A stretch of 64,000 bases of DNA from an uncultured Lachnoclostridium sp. (GTDB lineage: Bacteria > Bacillota > Clostridia > Lachnospirales > Lachnospiraceae): the NCBI GenBank assembly GCA_948330435.1, contig CAOJBY010000007.1, positions 71,552-135,551 on the forward strand. Direction: 5' to 3'. The notes beneath the pieces were generated by a model, which saw only the letters and a program-made list of their open reading frames with translations, made no database searches and was not told where the DNA came from. A program made the position numbers and the translations under genes. Shown piece by piece: positions 1 through 8,415 of this stretch (the stretch's first letter is position 1; every line of letters begins with the position of its first letter).

Positions 1-483
1 AATGCAGGGGCGGCGGGGAAAGGATTTGCGGCTGTTGCCAGAGAGGTACGGGAGTTGGCTGATTCCAGCCAGGAGGCTGCTAACCGGATTCAGGATATTA
101 ATAATATAATTACGACTGTTGTCCATAACCTTTCTGAAAATGCACAGAACCTCATTGATTATATGAATCATTCTGTTCTTACGGAATTCCAGGCTTTTGT
201 CCAGTCGGGAAGCCAGTACAAGGAGGATGCGGCCTATATCCGCCGGATTATGGACGGATTTTATGAACAGACGGAGCACCTGGAAAATTCTATGTCAGGT
301 ATTGTGGATTCGATTGGGACGATCACAAAGACGATTGATGAGGGGACCAAGAGAATCGTGGATGTGGCCGGCAATACGCATGATCTTGCGGAAGATATAG
401 AGGATATAGCCCGCCAGATGGGAGTGAATCAGGAGGTTGTGGAAGGACTTGAGAAAGAGACAGGAGTCTTTGATAATTTATAG
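1..483 (+). CDS. Methyl-accepting chemotaxis protein, C-terminal part (5' end outside window)
   Basis: The reading frame is open from base 1, so the gene begins upstream. The first codons read NAGAAGKGFAAVAREVRELA, which is the end of the conserved hairpin tip of the receptor signalling domain that contacts CheA and CheW. The remaining 140 residues are a helical tail with no membrane segment, matching the descending arm of the cytoplasmic coiled coil. In the family this part relays ligand binding to the kinase CheA. An internal TTG at base 55 is open but lies inside the conserved motif and is not a plausible start. Family assignment is firm; the ligand-binding part is not visible. Confidence 0.9.
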   Translation, partial: NAGAAGKGFAAVAREVRELADSSQEAANRIQDINNIITTVVHNLSENAQNLIDYMNHSVLTEFQAFVQSGSQYKEDAAYIRRIMDGFYEQTEHLENSMSGIVDSIGTITKTIDEGTKRIVDVAGNTHDLAEDIEDIARQMGVNQEVVEGLEKETGVFDNL

Positions 484-518
484 TAAGGGATGGTTTCCTC
501 TAAGCAGCCATATAATAT

Positions 519-548
519 TTGACAGAAAAGAAAGAATTGTAATATACT
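519..548 (+). promoter_or_regulatory. Sigma-A type promoter upstream of nrdR
   Basis: TTGACA at 519-524 and TATACT at 543-548 are separated by 18 bases, about 80 bases before nrdR. Motif match only. Confidence 0.45.
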
Positions 549-627
549 TGAGAGGTATCGCAAACGGAGTGCCGCAGATGGGGGTTTTACGGCAAATCCG
601 AGAGAAAAAGGGGAAGGGAGATTCGCT

Positions 628-1083
628 ATGAAGTGTCCATTTTGCAGTCAGGAGAATACCCGGGTCATTGATTCCAGACCGGCGGAGGATAACAGTTCTA
701 TTCGCCGCCGCCGTCTCTGTGATTCCTGTGGAAAGCGTTTTACTACTTATGAGAAGATTGAGACGATTCCGATTATTGTGATTAAGAAAGATAACAACCG
801 GGAGCCCTATGACAGAAGCAAGATCGAGGACGGCATCTTACGGGCCTGCCATAAGCGTCCGGTCCCCCTGAAGGATATCAGTAGTGTGATTGACACCATT
901 GAGAGTGATATCTTTAACCGGGAGGAACGGGAGATTGACAGCAGTGTCATTGGTGAGATGGTGATGGATAAGCTGAAAGATTTAGATTCCGTGGCCTATG
1001 TGCGTTTTGCTTCTGTGTATCGGGAGTTTAAGGATGTGAATACGTTCCTGAGCGAATTGAAGAAAATGTTAGATGATAAATAA
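628..1083 (+). CDS. nrdR: Transcriptional repressor NrdR
   Basis: 151 residues, the usual length of NrdR, the nucleotide-sensing repressor of ribonucleotide reductase genes. An N-terminal zinc ribbon carries CPFC at residues 3-6 and CDSC at 31-34, followed by RFTTYE and an ATP-cone domain (about residues 49-139) that senses ATP and dATP. The start is the ATG behind GGAAGGGAG. No ribonucleotide reductase gene lies nearby, so it acts at a distance. The DMT-YqeG fusion follows after 24 bases and may be cotranscribed. Confidence 0.97.
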   Translation: MKCPFCSQENTRVIDSRPAEDNSSIRRRRLCDSCGKRFTTYEKIETIPIIVIKKDNNREPYDRSKIEDGILRACHKRPVPLKDISSVIDTIESDIFNREEREIDSSVIGEMVMDKLKDLDSVAYVRFASVYREFKDVNTFLSELKKMLDDK

Positions 1084-1107
1084 AGGGAACAGAAAGAGAC
1101 TTAAAAT

Positions 1108-2499
1108 ATGACAACAGACAGAAAAAAGGCAGCAGGGCATGTTCTTGCCCTGTTTACCATTACTGTGTGGGGTACCACCTTTGTTGCGACAAAGACCCTG
1201 CTGAATCATTATGATGCGCTTCAGATTATGCTGATGCGCTTCTTTATCGCATGGGTAGTTTCGTTTTTGCTCACCCGTAAGATTGAAAAGCCGAAAAGCG
1301 TCAGGGATGAACTGGGAATTTTCGCACTTTCCCTTTCGGGTATTACATTCTATTATTATTTTGAAAATACGGCCCTGACTTATACGATGTCGGCTAATGT
1401 AAGCATTATTCTGGCAGCGGCTCCTGTCTTTACGGCTATATTGGCCCACATGTTTACCAGAGACGAAAAGCTTTCCGGACAAACCTGGGCTGGGTTTATT
1501 ATTGCTATGGCAGGTGTTGTGCTGGTGGTATTCAATGGGGCCTTTGTACTTAAGTTAAATCCCCTGGGAGATGCCCTCTCCCTTTTGGCGGCATTGTCCT
1601 GGGCCGTTTATTCCGTGATTTTAAAAAGATATGTGCAGCGTTATGATAACCGGATTTTAACCAGAAAGATGCTTTTTTACGCATTGCTTCTGACAACTCC
1701 GGCGGTTCTTTTGGGAAAAGGGCTTCCCCAAGCCGCACCTCTCATCAGAGGAGATGTGATTTTCTGTCTGCTGTTTTTAGGAGTTTTGGGAAGTGCTGTC
1801 TGCTATATTACCTGGAATATGGCAATTGAGAGGATTGGTGTAGTCAATACGAATAACTATATTTATCTCAATCCCTTTGTAACCATGATTTGTGCAGCAA
1901 TCGTGCTGAAAGAGCCTATCACAGTGGCAGGAATAGTGGGAGCAGTTTTGATTGTAGGAGGGATTATTGTGTCGGAGATGCCAGGAGGTTTTTCACTTTT
2001 TAGAAGTCTGTATCCCAAGGAGTATCTGGAATCTACTTATGTAATTGATTTTGAAAGCTTATATGAGGCGGGGTACCGTGGAATTCTCTTTGATATAGAT
2101 AATACCCTGGTATGCCATGATGCTCCGGCGGATGAGAGAAGTATTGCTTTGTTTAAAAGGCTGCATGAGACGGGATTTTCTACCTGTCTTATTTCCAATA
2201 ATAAAGAGTCTCGGGTAACGCCCTTTGCAAAGGCTCTTGACACCCCTTATGTATATAAGGCCGGAAAGCCAAAACGCAGAGGATATCTGGAGGGCATGAG
2301 ACGTATGGGGACAGATGAGTACAATACACTGTTTGTAGGAGATCAGCTTTTTACAGATGTGTGGGGGGCTAACCGGGCAGGAATGTATTCCATATTGGTG
2401 AGACCTATGAATCCGAAAGAAGAGATTCAGATTGTGGTAAAGCGTTATTTCGAGAAACCGGTTTTATATTGTTATATGCACAGACAAAAAAGCCTGTAA
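1108..2499 (+). CDS. DMT-family transporter fused to a YqeG-like HAD phosphatase
   Basis: 463 residues in one uninterrupted frame. Residues 1 to about 290 form two EamA repeats with about ten membrane segments, as in drug/metabolite transporters. From about residue 297 the protein becomes a YqeG-type HAD-IIIA phosphatase: SLYPKEY, then the nucleophile motif FDIDNTLV, SNN for motif II, K in AGKPKRRG and GDQLFTDVWGANRAG for motif III. Both parts are normally separate genes. The junction runs through GGIIVSEMPGGFSLFRSLYPKEY with no stop codon. An ATG at 1978 could allow separate internal initiation, but no clear ribosome binding site precedes it. YqeG, an M24 peptidase and efp are often neighbours in Firmicutes, which fits the phosphatase half. 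Substrates are unknown. Confidence 0.88.
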   Translation: MTTDRKKAAGHVLALFTITVWGTTFVATKTLLNHYDALQIMLMRFFIAWVVSFLLTRKIEKPKSVRDELGIFALSLSGITFYYYFENTALTYTMSANVSIILAAAPVFTAILAHMFTRDEKLSGQTWAGFIIAMAGVVLVVFNGAFVLKLNPLGDALSLLAALSWAVYSVILKRYVQRYDNRILTRKMLFYALLLTTPAVLLGKGLPQAAPLIRGDVIFCLLFLGVLGSAVCYITWNMAIERIGVVNTNNYIYLNPFVTMICAAIVLKEPITVAGIVGAVLIVGGIIVSEMPGGFSLFRSLYPKEYLESTYVIDFESLYEAGYRGILFDIDNTLVCHDAPADERSIALFKRLHETGFSTCLISNNKESRVTPFAKALDTPYVYKAGKPKRRGYLEGMRRMGTDEYNTLFVGDQLFTDVWGANRAGMYSILVRPMNPKEEIQIVVKRYFEKPVLYCYMHRQKSL

Positions 2500-2542
2500 G
2501 CAGTTTTTATAATTAAGATGTAGAAGGAGGGATAATCAGAAA

Positions 2543-3622
2543 ATGAGAATTAGGGAAGCAAGAAAGCTATTAAAAGAGAAAGGGTTGGATGCCGCATTTA
2601 TTGCATCATCAGCCAACATTTGCTATCTGAGTGGCTTTGTGGGCAGAGACAGCTATTTTTATCTGTCTGCCGGGAAGCAGGTAATTCTCACAGATAGTCG
2701 TTACACGCTTCAGGCCGAGGAAGAGGGAAAAGGATGTCAGGTTCGAACCATCTGTAATGAACGTGGCTATGGAGTTTTGCTTAAAGAACTTCTGGAAGAG
2801 GATAAGGTAAAACAATTAGGTTTTGAAGATGGTGTTATGACCTGGCAGATGGTTAAAAAGCTTCAGGATGAAACGGGAAAAGAGGAAGAAAAGATCTCCT
2901 GGACACCTCTGGGAGATACTTTATCTTTATTGCGTTCCGTAAAAGAGGAAGAAGAGCTTAAAAGATTAGCCAGGGCAGAGCAGATAGGTGACGAGGCCTT
3001 TTCCTACATTCTGACACAGATAAAGCCGGGAGTTACAGAGCTTGAAATGGCGGCAAAACTGGAATATTTTATGAAGAGTCACGGTGCTGAGGATAAAAGC
3101 TTTGACACCATTGTAGCCTCTGGCTATCATTCCGCTATGCCTCATGCGGTTCCCACAGAAAAAGTCCTGGAAAAGGGAGATTTTATCACTCTGGACTTTG
3201 GCTGTAAATACCAGGGCTATTGCTCTGATATGACAAGAACCGTTGTTTTAGGGAAAGCAAGCGAGAAGCAAAAAGAGGTATATCAGATCGTACTGGAAGC
3301 CCAGAAGACAGCCCTTGGCTCCTTAAGAGCAGGAATGACCGGGATGGAAGGTGACAGACTGGCAAGGGAAGTCATTGAAAGGGCCGGCTATGGTGAATAC
3401 TTTGGTCACGGATTAGGACATAGCGTTGGGCTGGAGATACATGAAAGCCCGAGGCTTTCACTAAAGGATGAAACTGTTCTAAAGGCTGGCATGATAGAAA
3501 CTGTAGAACCTGGGATCTATATCCCTGACTTTGGCGGTGTACGTATTGAAGATATGGTGGTAATTATGGAGGATGGGGTTAGAAATCTGACCAGTTCTCC
3601 CAAAGAATTAATAGAGTTATGA
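2543..3622 (+). CDS. M24B family aminopeptidase (Xaa-Pro peptidase type)
   Basis: 359 residues, typical of short Firmicutes aminopeptidase P proteins. The N-terminal creatinase-like domain covers about 1-125. The catalytic pita-bread domain shows the five metal ligands: Asp in TLDFGCKYQGYCSDMTRT (two Asp), His in FGHGLGHSVGLEIHE, Glu in ETVEPGIYI and Glu in GVRIEDMVV. It removes an N-terminal residue preceding proline and acts in the cytoplasm with two metal ions. A good ribosome binding site (AGAAGGAGGG) precedes the ATG. It sits between the YqeG-containing fusion and efp, a common arrangement, but a sugar kinase is inserted before efp. Confidence 0.93.
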   Translation: MRIREARKLLKEKGLDAAFIASSANICYLSGFVGRDSYFYLSAGKQVILTDSRYTLQAEEEGKGCQVRTICNERGYGVLLKELLEEDKVKQLGFEDGVMTWQMVKKLQDETGKEEEKISWTPLGDTLSLLRSVKEEEELKRLARAEQIGDEAFSYILTQIKPGVTELEMAAKLEYFMKSHGAEDKSFDTIVASGYHSAMPHAVPTEKVLEKGDFITLDFGCKYQGYCSDMTRTVVLGKASEKQKEVYQIVLEAQKTALGSLRAGMTGMEGDRLAREVIERAGYGEYFGHGLGHSVGLEIHESPRLSLKDETVLKAGMIETVEPGIYIPDFGGVRIEDMVVIMEDGVRNLTSSPKELIEL

Positions 3623-3666
3623 ATTGAAAATCCCCTTATACATTGAGGGCAGAGAAAGGAGAAGAC

Positions 3667-5181
3667 ATGAAGTACTTATTGGGAATCGATAACGGAGGAA
3701 CTTTTTCCAAGGCAGCACTGTTTGATGAGGATGGGAGACAGATATCCGTGGCCAGTGTGCCAACCATCACATTGACACCGAAGCCAGGTTACACAGAAAA
3801 AGACTTAAATGAACTGTGGCAGGTTAACGCAGATGCCATCCGGGGAGCTATTGAAAAAAGCGGCATCAATCCAAAAGATATTGCAGGTGTATCTTTTTCG
3901 GGAGCAGGCAAGGGTCTGTATATGGTAGGACATGACAAAAAGCCATCCTACAATGGAATTATGTCAACAGACACGAGGGCATGGGCACAGGTAGAACGGT
4001 GGTATAAGGACGGAACCAATAAAAAAGTATATGAAAAAACTTTTCAGGAGATTTTGGCGGTACAGCCCGTAAGCCTTTTGGCCTGGTTCAAAGAAAATCA
4101 ACCAGAAGTACTTAAAAATACAAAGTACATTTTTGCGGTTAAAGACTATATACGTTACATGCTCACAGGTGAGGCCTACAGCGAGTACACAGACTGCTCC
4201 GGAGGCAATCTGGTAAACATGGTAACAGGGCAGCATGACAGAGAACTTATGGCACTATTTGGATTGGAGGACTGCTATGAGAAGCTTCCGCCTCTGCGTT
4301 ATTCTGCGGACCTGTGCGGGCATGTGACAAAAGAAGCAAGTGAGAGGACTCTTCTTCCGGAAGGAACTCCTGTAGCGGCAGGTATGTTCGATGTAAATGC
4401 CTGTGGCATAGCCTCTGGTTTATCTGATGAAGAACAGATGTGTATGATTGCGGGAACCTGGAGTATCAATGAATTCATTGGAAAAGCACCGGTAACTAAT
4501 GGCACCGTGGCTTTAAACTCTATGTTCTGCATGCCGGGGTATTTTCTGATTGAAGAGAGCAGTCCTACCTCTGCCGGGAACATGGAATGGTTCATTAACA
4601 ATCTTATGAACTATGAAAGGGAGGAAGCCAAAGGAAAAGGAGGTTCTGTATACGATATTACTAATGAATGGGTATCTTCCATTGAGCCTCAGGATAACAA
4701 TATTATTTTCCTGCCGTTCTTAAACGGTTCCAATGAGGATGCACTGGCTAAGGGAACTTTTGTGGGTCTCACAGCTTATCACAGCAAAAAGCATATGCTT
4801 CGTGCTGTCTATGAGGGAATCGTATTCTCCCATGTAACCCATGTAAAGAAGCTTCTCAGAAACAGAGACGTGCCAAAGAGCATTCGTCTCTCCGGTGGTG
4901 CCGCTAACTCTGATGTGTGGGTACAGATCTTTGCGGATGCATTGCAGATACCTATTGATGTCATTGCAGATAAAGAATTGGGAGCCCAGGGAGCGGCTAT
5001 TGCGGCAGGAATCGCAGCCGGAATTTATCTGGATTATCAGGAAGCCATCCGTCGCACTGTAACAATCACCAAGACCATTTATCCCCGTCCGGAGTATAAA
5101 GAGATCTATGAGGAAAAATACGCAACTTACCGGGCGGTAATTGAGGGCTTAAGTAGTGCCTGGGAGCACTTTAAAAATTAG
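3667..5181 (+). CDS. FGGY-family carbohydrate kinase, LyxK/xylulokinase-like
   Basis: 504 residues. The N-terminal phosphate loop reads GIDNGGTFSKAALFD and the C-terminal ATP site includes RLSGGAANSDVW with GAQGAAIAAG. The overall pattern (PVSLLAWFKENQPE, GTWSINEF, EESSPTSAGNMEWF, FLPFLNGSN) is closest in my memory to L-xylulose kinase LyxK, so the substrate is probably a ketopentose, but this is inference. I chose the ATG at 3667, which has AAAGGAG seven bases upstream, over the TTG at 3643. It lies 44 bases after the aminopeptidase gene and interrupts the usual peptidase-efp pairing. No transporter or isomerase for the sugar is adjacent. Confidence 0.9.
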   Translation: MKYLLGIDNGGTFSKAALFDEDGRQISVASVPTITLTPKPGYTEKDLNELWQVNADAIRGAIEKSGINPKDIAGVSFSGAGKGLYMVGHDKKPSYNGIMSTDTRAWAQVERWYKDGTNKKVYEKTFQEILAVQPVSLLAWFKENQPEVLKNTKYIFAVKDYIRYMLTGEAYSEYTDCSGGNLVNMVTGQHDRELMALFGLEDCYEKLPPLRYSADLCGHVTKEASERTLLPEGTPVAAGMFDVNACGIASGLSDEEQMCMIAGTWSINEFIGKAPVTNGTVALNSMFCMPGYFLIEESSPTSAGNMEWFINNLMNYEREEAKGKGGSVYDITNEWVSSIEPQDNNIIFLPFLNGSNEDALAKGTFVGLTAYHSKKHMLRAVYEGIVFSHVTHVKKLLRNRDVPKSIRLSGGAANSDVWVQIFADALQIPIDVIADKELGAQGAAIAAGIAAGIYLDYQEAIRRTVTITKTIYPRPEYKEIYEEKYATYRAVIEGLSSAWEHFKN

Positions 5182-5215
5182 AAAACCTTTTCAGGTAAGG
5201 TATCAGAAAAAGTAC

Positions 5216-5244
5216 TTGAAAAGCGAAAAGTTTTATTATAAAAT
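5216..5244 (+). promoter_or_regulatory. Sigma-A type promoter of efp
   Basis: TTGAAA at 5216-5221 and TAAAAT at 5239-5244 with a 17-base spacer, 82 bases before the efp start codon. Confidence 0.6.
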
Positions 5245-5326
5245 AAAACGTAGTTTGTGCGAACTGACGCATGAAAATTTTGTGATATGTATTTTGCGGA
5301 ACTTAAAACAGGAGGAAAAGTGAAGA

Positions 5327-5884
5327 ATGATTTCAGCAGGAGATTTTAGAAATGGTGTTACCCTTGAGATTGAGGGAAATGTTTATCAGATCATGGAATT
5401 TCAGCATGTAAAGCCAGGTAAGGGAGCAGCTTTTGTAAGAACCAAGCTTAAAAATATCATCAACGGAGGCGTAGTTGAGAAGACGTTCCGTCCTACCGAG
5501 AAGTTCCCGGCGGCAAGAATTGATCGTGTGGATATGCAGTATCTGTATTCGGATGGTGATTTGTTCCACTTTATGAATGTAGAGACGTATGATCAGATAG
5601 CACTGAATGCGGATGATATTGGAGATGCTCTGAAGTTCGTAAAAGAGAACGAGATGTGTAAGGTATGTTCCTACAATGGCAATGTATTTGCCGTAGAGCC
5701 GCCTCTCTTTGTAGAACTTGAGATTACGGATACCGAGCCGGGCTTCAAAGGCGATACCGCTACAGGTGCTACTAAGCCGGCTGTTGTAGAGACGGGGGCA
5801 ACGGTGTATGTACCGCTTTTCGTAGAGCAGGGGGACAAGATCAAGATTGACACCCGTTCCGGAGAGTATTTGTCCAGAGTATAG
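5327..5884 (+). CDS. efp: Translation elongation factor P
   Basis: 185 residues, the standard EF-P length. The KOW-like N-terminal domain contains the loop HVKPGKGAAFVRTKLKNI, whose lysine at the tip is the position modified in other bacteria. The C-terminal OB domains end in the expected TRSGEYLSRV. EF-P enters the ribosome between the P and E sites and relieves stalling at consecutive prolines. The start has AGGAGG ten bases upstream. It has its own promoter and terminator. No modification enzyme is nearby. Confidence 0.98.
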   Translation: MISAGDFRNGVTLEIEGNVYQIMEFQHVKPGKGAAFVRTKLKNIINGGVVEKTFRPTEKFPAARIDRVDMQYLYSDGDLFHFMNVETYDQIALNADDIGDALKFVKENEMCKVCSYNGNVFAVEPPLFVELEITDTEPGFKGDTATGATKPAVVETGATVYVPLFVEQGDKIKIDTRSGEYLSRV

Positions 5885-5898
5885 AATATAAGCATAAA

Positions 5899-5933
5899 GG
5901 GCTGCCGCAGTTTTCTGCGGCGGCCTTTTTATT
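5899..5933 (+). terminator. Intrinsic terminator of efp
   Basis: GCCGCAG pairs with CTGCGGC around a TTTT loop and is followed by CTTTTTATTT, 15 bases after the efp stop. Confidence 0.85.
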
Positions 5934-5953
5934 TAAAAATTGTAGTTTGGGAA

Positions 5954-5984
5954 TAAAAAGAACCCGATTCAAATGGAATCGGGC
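5954..5984 (-). terminator. Intrinsic terminator of tRNA-Arg
   Basis: On the minus strand CCCGATTCC pairs with GAATCGGG and is followed by TTCTTTTTATT, immediately downstream of the tRNA gene. Confidence 0.8.
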
Positions 5985-5990
5985 TTCTGA

Positions 5991-6063
5991 TGCATCTGAC
6001 TAGATTCGAACTAGCGGCACCTGGCGTCGGAGGCCAGTGCTCTATCCACTGAGCTACAGATGC
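5991..6063 (-). tRNA. tRNA-Arg (anticodon CCG)
   Basis: Read on the minus strand, the acceptor stem GCATCTG pairs with CAGATGC. The D arm is GCTC-GAGC, the anticodon stem CTGGC-GCCAG encloses the loop CTCCGAC (anticodon CCG, codon CGG), and the T arm is CTAG with TTCGAAT. The discriminator base is A and no CCA is encoded. It is 73 bases long. Confidence 0.96.
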
Positions 6064-6139
6064 AAGTGATTGACATCTTGATTATTCTACAACAAAATTT
6101 CAAAATGTGCAAGTATAATCTTAAAAAAGTATAAAGTTC

Positions 6140-6168
6140 TTGTAAATGGAAAAATTTTCCTGTATAAT
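6140..6168 (+). promoter_or_regulatory. Promoter of the DUF5688 gene
   Basis: TTGTAA at 6140-6145, 17-base spacer, TATAAT at 6163-6168. Confidence 0.55.
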
Positions 6169-6245
6169 AAGCTTGTCTTTCCATTCAAAGCAGCGTTTCG
6201 CTGTATCAATCCCCATAAGACGAATATAAAAGAAAGGATGAAAAA

Positions 6246-7130
6246 ATGAATTATCAAGAATTTGTAGGTTCTGTGACTGGTTTTTTGCGGGAAACACTGC
6301 CCTTTGGCACAGAACTTCGTATGATTCCCCTGGAAAAGAACAATGGTGTAATTTTAGAGGGGTTAGCAGTGCGAAAGGAGGGAGAAAAAGCAGTTCCTGC
6401 CATCTATTTGGATTCCTACTATCAGGAATATCTGTCCGGCTATCCTTTAAGACAGATTCATGAGACAATCCTGGCTTGCTGCGAGGATAATGATTTTTCC
6501 GAACATTTTGATGCAGACTTTTTTTCCGATTATCGGAGAGTAAGGCCCACAGTGGTCTTTAAGTTGATTAATTATGAAAAGAATAAAAAGCTTCTGGAAC
6601 GGATTCCTCATGTGCCGTTTTTGAATTTGGCTGTTGTATTTTACTGTCTTCTTCCGGATACACCTGTTGGAAATGCTACGGTTTTGATACATAACAGTCA
6701 TATGGAATATTGGAAGATTGCCTGTGGCGAGTTGTACAGGGATGCAAAACAGAATACCCCCAGACTGCTGCCTGCCGAAGTAAAGCCTATGTCTCAGGTG
6801 CTTTTGGAACTTTCCCAGGGGGTGGACAGCCAGGAGGAAGATGAGGTTCCCATGTATGTGATGACCAATTCCAGAAAAGCTTTTGGGGCAGCCTGTGTTT
6901 TATATGATGGCATGCTTAAGTATTGTGCAAAATGGCTGGATTCAGCATTTTACCTTCTCCCAAGCAGTGTTCATGAAGTGATTTTGATTCCGGAAAAAGT
7001 TGTTCCCAAGGAGGGAGAACTGGCATCTATGGTACAGGATATGAATCGAACTCAGGTCCTTAGGACAGAGGTTCTTTCAGATCAAATTTATTTTTATTCG
7101 CCTGAATCAGGGCAGTTATCCATTATATAA
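6246..7130 (+). CDS. DUF5688 family protein
   Basis: 294 residues, no signal peptide or membrane segment, so probably cytoplasmic. The opening MNYQEFVGSVTGFLRETLPFG and the pattern KNNGVILEGLAVR, PAIYLDSYYQEYLSGY match the DUF5688 family common in Lachnospiraceae, often present in many copies per genome. No catalytic motif can be recognised and the family has no established function as far as I know. It has its own promoter and a ribosome binding site (AAAGGATG). No operon partner is evident. Confidence 0.8.
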   Translation: MNYQEFVGSVTGFLRETLPFGTELRMIPLEKNNGVILEGLAVRKEGEKAVPAIYLDSYYQEYLSGYPLRQIHETILACCEDNDFSEHFDADFFSDYRRVRPTVVFKLINYEKNKKLLERIPHVPFLNLAVVFYCLLPDTPVGNATVLIHNSHMEYWKIACGELYRDAKQNTPRLLPAEVKPMSQVLLELSQGVDSQEEDEVPMYVMTNSRKAFGAACVLYDGMLKYCAKWLDSAFYLLPSSVHEVILIPEKVVPKEGELASMVQDMNRTQVLRTEVLSDQIYFYSPESGQLSII

Positions 7131-7195
7131 AGAAGAAAGAAATTAGTTTGGCAAATAAATTCACCATCATTTCACAAATTTGTCACATTTTACAG

Positions 7196-7224
7196 TTGCC
7201 TTTTCTCTCCAAGTTTGTTACAAT
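7196..7224 (+). promoter_or_regulatory. Promoter of the SH3-domain protein gene
   Basis: TTGCCT at 7196-7201, 17-base spacer, TACAAT at 7219-7224. Confidence 0.5.
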
Positions 7225-7298
7225 CTTTTTATTACGAAAATATTACATTTATTAAGCTTGTGTGACTAAATTATTTTTAGAATTGAGGAAGTGAAAAA

Positions 7299-8360
7299 AT
7301 GATAGACAGGAATGCGATTGGTAATTGGATAGTGAGGTATAAAAGACAGACAGCAGTCGCCTGCATTCTGTTGTGCCTGGTGATTGTAGCGGCGGTTACC
7401 GTTATAGGAAAAAAGAAAGGGGAAGCTGCAGAGGCGAAGGCAGCAGATGCTATGGCCCAGCAGCAGGAGGAAGAAGAGGCGGCGGCAGAGCCCTCAGGAG
7501 CAGTTGTGTCAGCAGCGGGCAGTGAAGAAGGAGTGGCAGCCGTAGAAGTGAATATACTGGAGAAAGATGCCCATGAGGATGTGAATGCCATTGTACAGCA
7601 ATATTATGATTATATGTCTTCAGGGGATATGGAAGGCCTGGCTACAGTGGTAGACGAGATCAGTGACGATGAGCGAAACCGGATCCTGGGTTCTCAGGGA
7701 CTGGTAGAGGGCTATCAGAATATTTCCTGCTATACAAAGAAAGGATTGGAAGAAGGATCATATGTAGTCTTTGTTTATTACGATCTGAAGTTCCAGCAGA
7801 TTGAGACATCAGCACCTGGACTTTCTCCTCTTTATGTATATACCAATGAAGAGGGAAATCTTTGCATCATGAAGAAAGAAGCCAGTGAGGAGCTGACCGC
7901 TTATGTAGAAGAGATAGCGGACGGCGAGGATGTAAAGGCTCTTCGGGATGAGGTTAAGCAAAAATACGAGGAAGCAAAGGCAGCGGATGAAGCCTTGGCA
8001 AAGCAGGAGGAGCGTTATGTACGTCTTTCTTCTGAGCCGGAGGAGGAGCAGCCGGCAGAGGTTGCTGATGCAGGCGAAGAGCCACCCGTAGAAGGAGAGG
8101 AAGCACCGCCTGTAGAAGAGCCGGAGGAAGAACCGGAACCAGAGGCACCGGCTGATACAGGAGAAGCTACAGCTCAAAATCGTGATACACGTTTTACAGA
8201 GAGTGTACGTCTGCGGGCCCAGCCCAGTACAGAGGCAGAGTATCTGGGAACTGCTTATCAGGGCGAACATGTAACACAGATTGAGAGTTATGGAGATGGC
8301 TGGAGTAAAATTAAGTATAACGATAAAGAGTGTTACTGTAAAACCGAATTTTTGGAATAA
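7299..8360 (+). CDS. Membrane-anchored protein with C-terminal SH3b domain
   Basis: 353 residues. A single membrane segment lies at about residues 23-40 after a positively charged start, so the rest is predicted outside the cell. Residues 85-215 look like an NTF2-like or DUF fold. Residues 245-295 are a strongly acidic, proline-rich linker built of E/P/A. The last 60 residues (TRFTESVRLRAQPSTEAEYLGTAYQGEHVTQIESYGDGWSKIKYN) form a bacterial SH3 domain, which usually binds cell-wall peptides. It may be a cell-wall-associated protein; no enzyme motif is visible. It is monocistronic with its own promoter and terminator. Confidence 0.85.
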   Translation: MIDRNAIGNWIVRYKRQTAVACILLCLVIVAAVTVIGKKKGEAAEAKAADAMAQQQEEEEAAAEPSGAVVSAAGSEEGVAAVEVNILEKDAHEDVNAIVQQYYDYMSSGDMEGLATVVDEISDDERNRILGSQGLVEGYQNISCYTKKGLEEGSYVVFVYYDLKFQQIETSAPGLSPLYVYTNEEGNLCIMKKEASEELTAYVEEIADGEDVKALRDEVKQKYEEAKAADEALAKQEERYVRLSSEPEEEQPAEVADAGEEPPVEGEEAPPVEEPEEEPEPEAPADTGEATAQNRDTRFTESVRLRAQPSTEAEYLGTAYQGEHVTQIESYGDGWSKIKYNDKECYCKTEFLE

Positions 8361-8370
8361 AAGAAGAATG

Positions 8371-8410
8371 AAAAAGTGGCAGGACCGAAAGGCCTTGCCA
8401 CTTTTTTATT
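8371..8410 (+). terminator. Terminator (bidirectional) between SH3 protein and BMP-fusion gene
   Basis: AAAAAGTGGCA pairs with TGCCACTTTTT around a short GC hairpin (GGACCGAAAGGCC). It can serve the plus-strand SH3 gene and the convergent minus-strand gene ending at 8416. Confidence 0.85.
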
Positions 8411-8415
8411 CTTTT

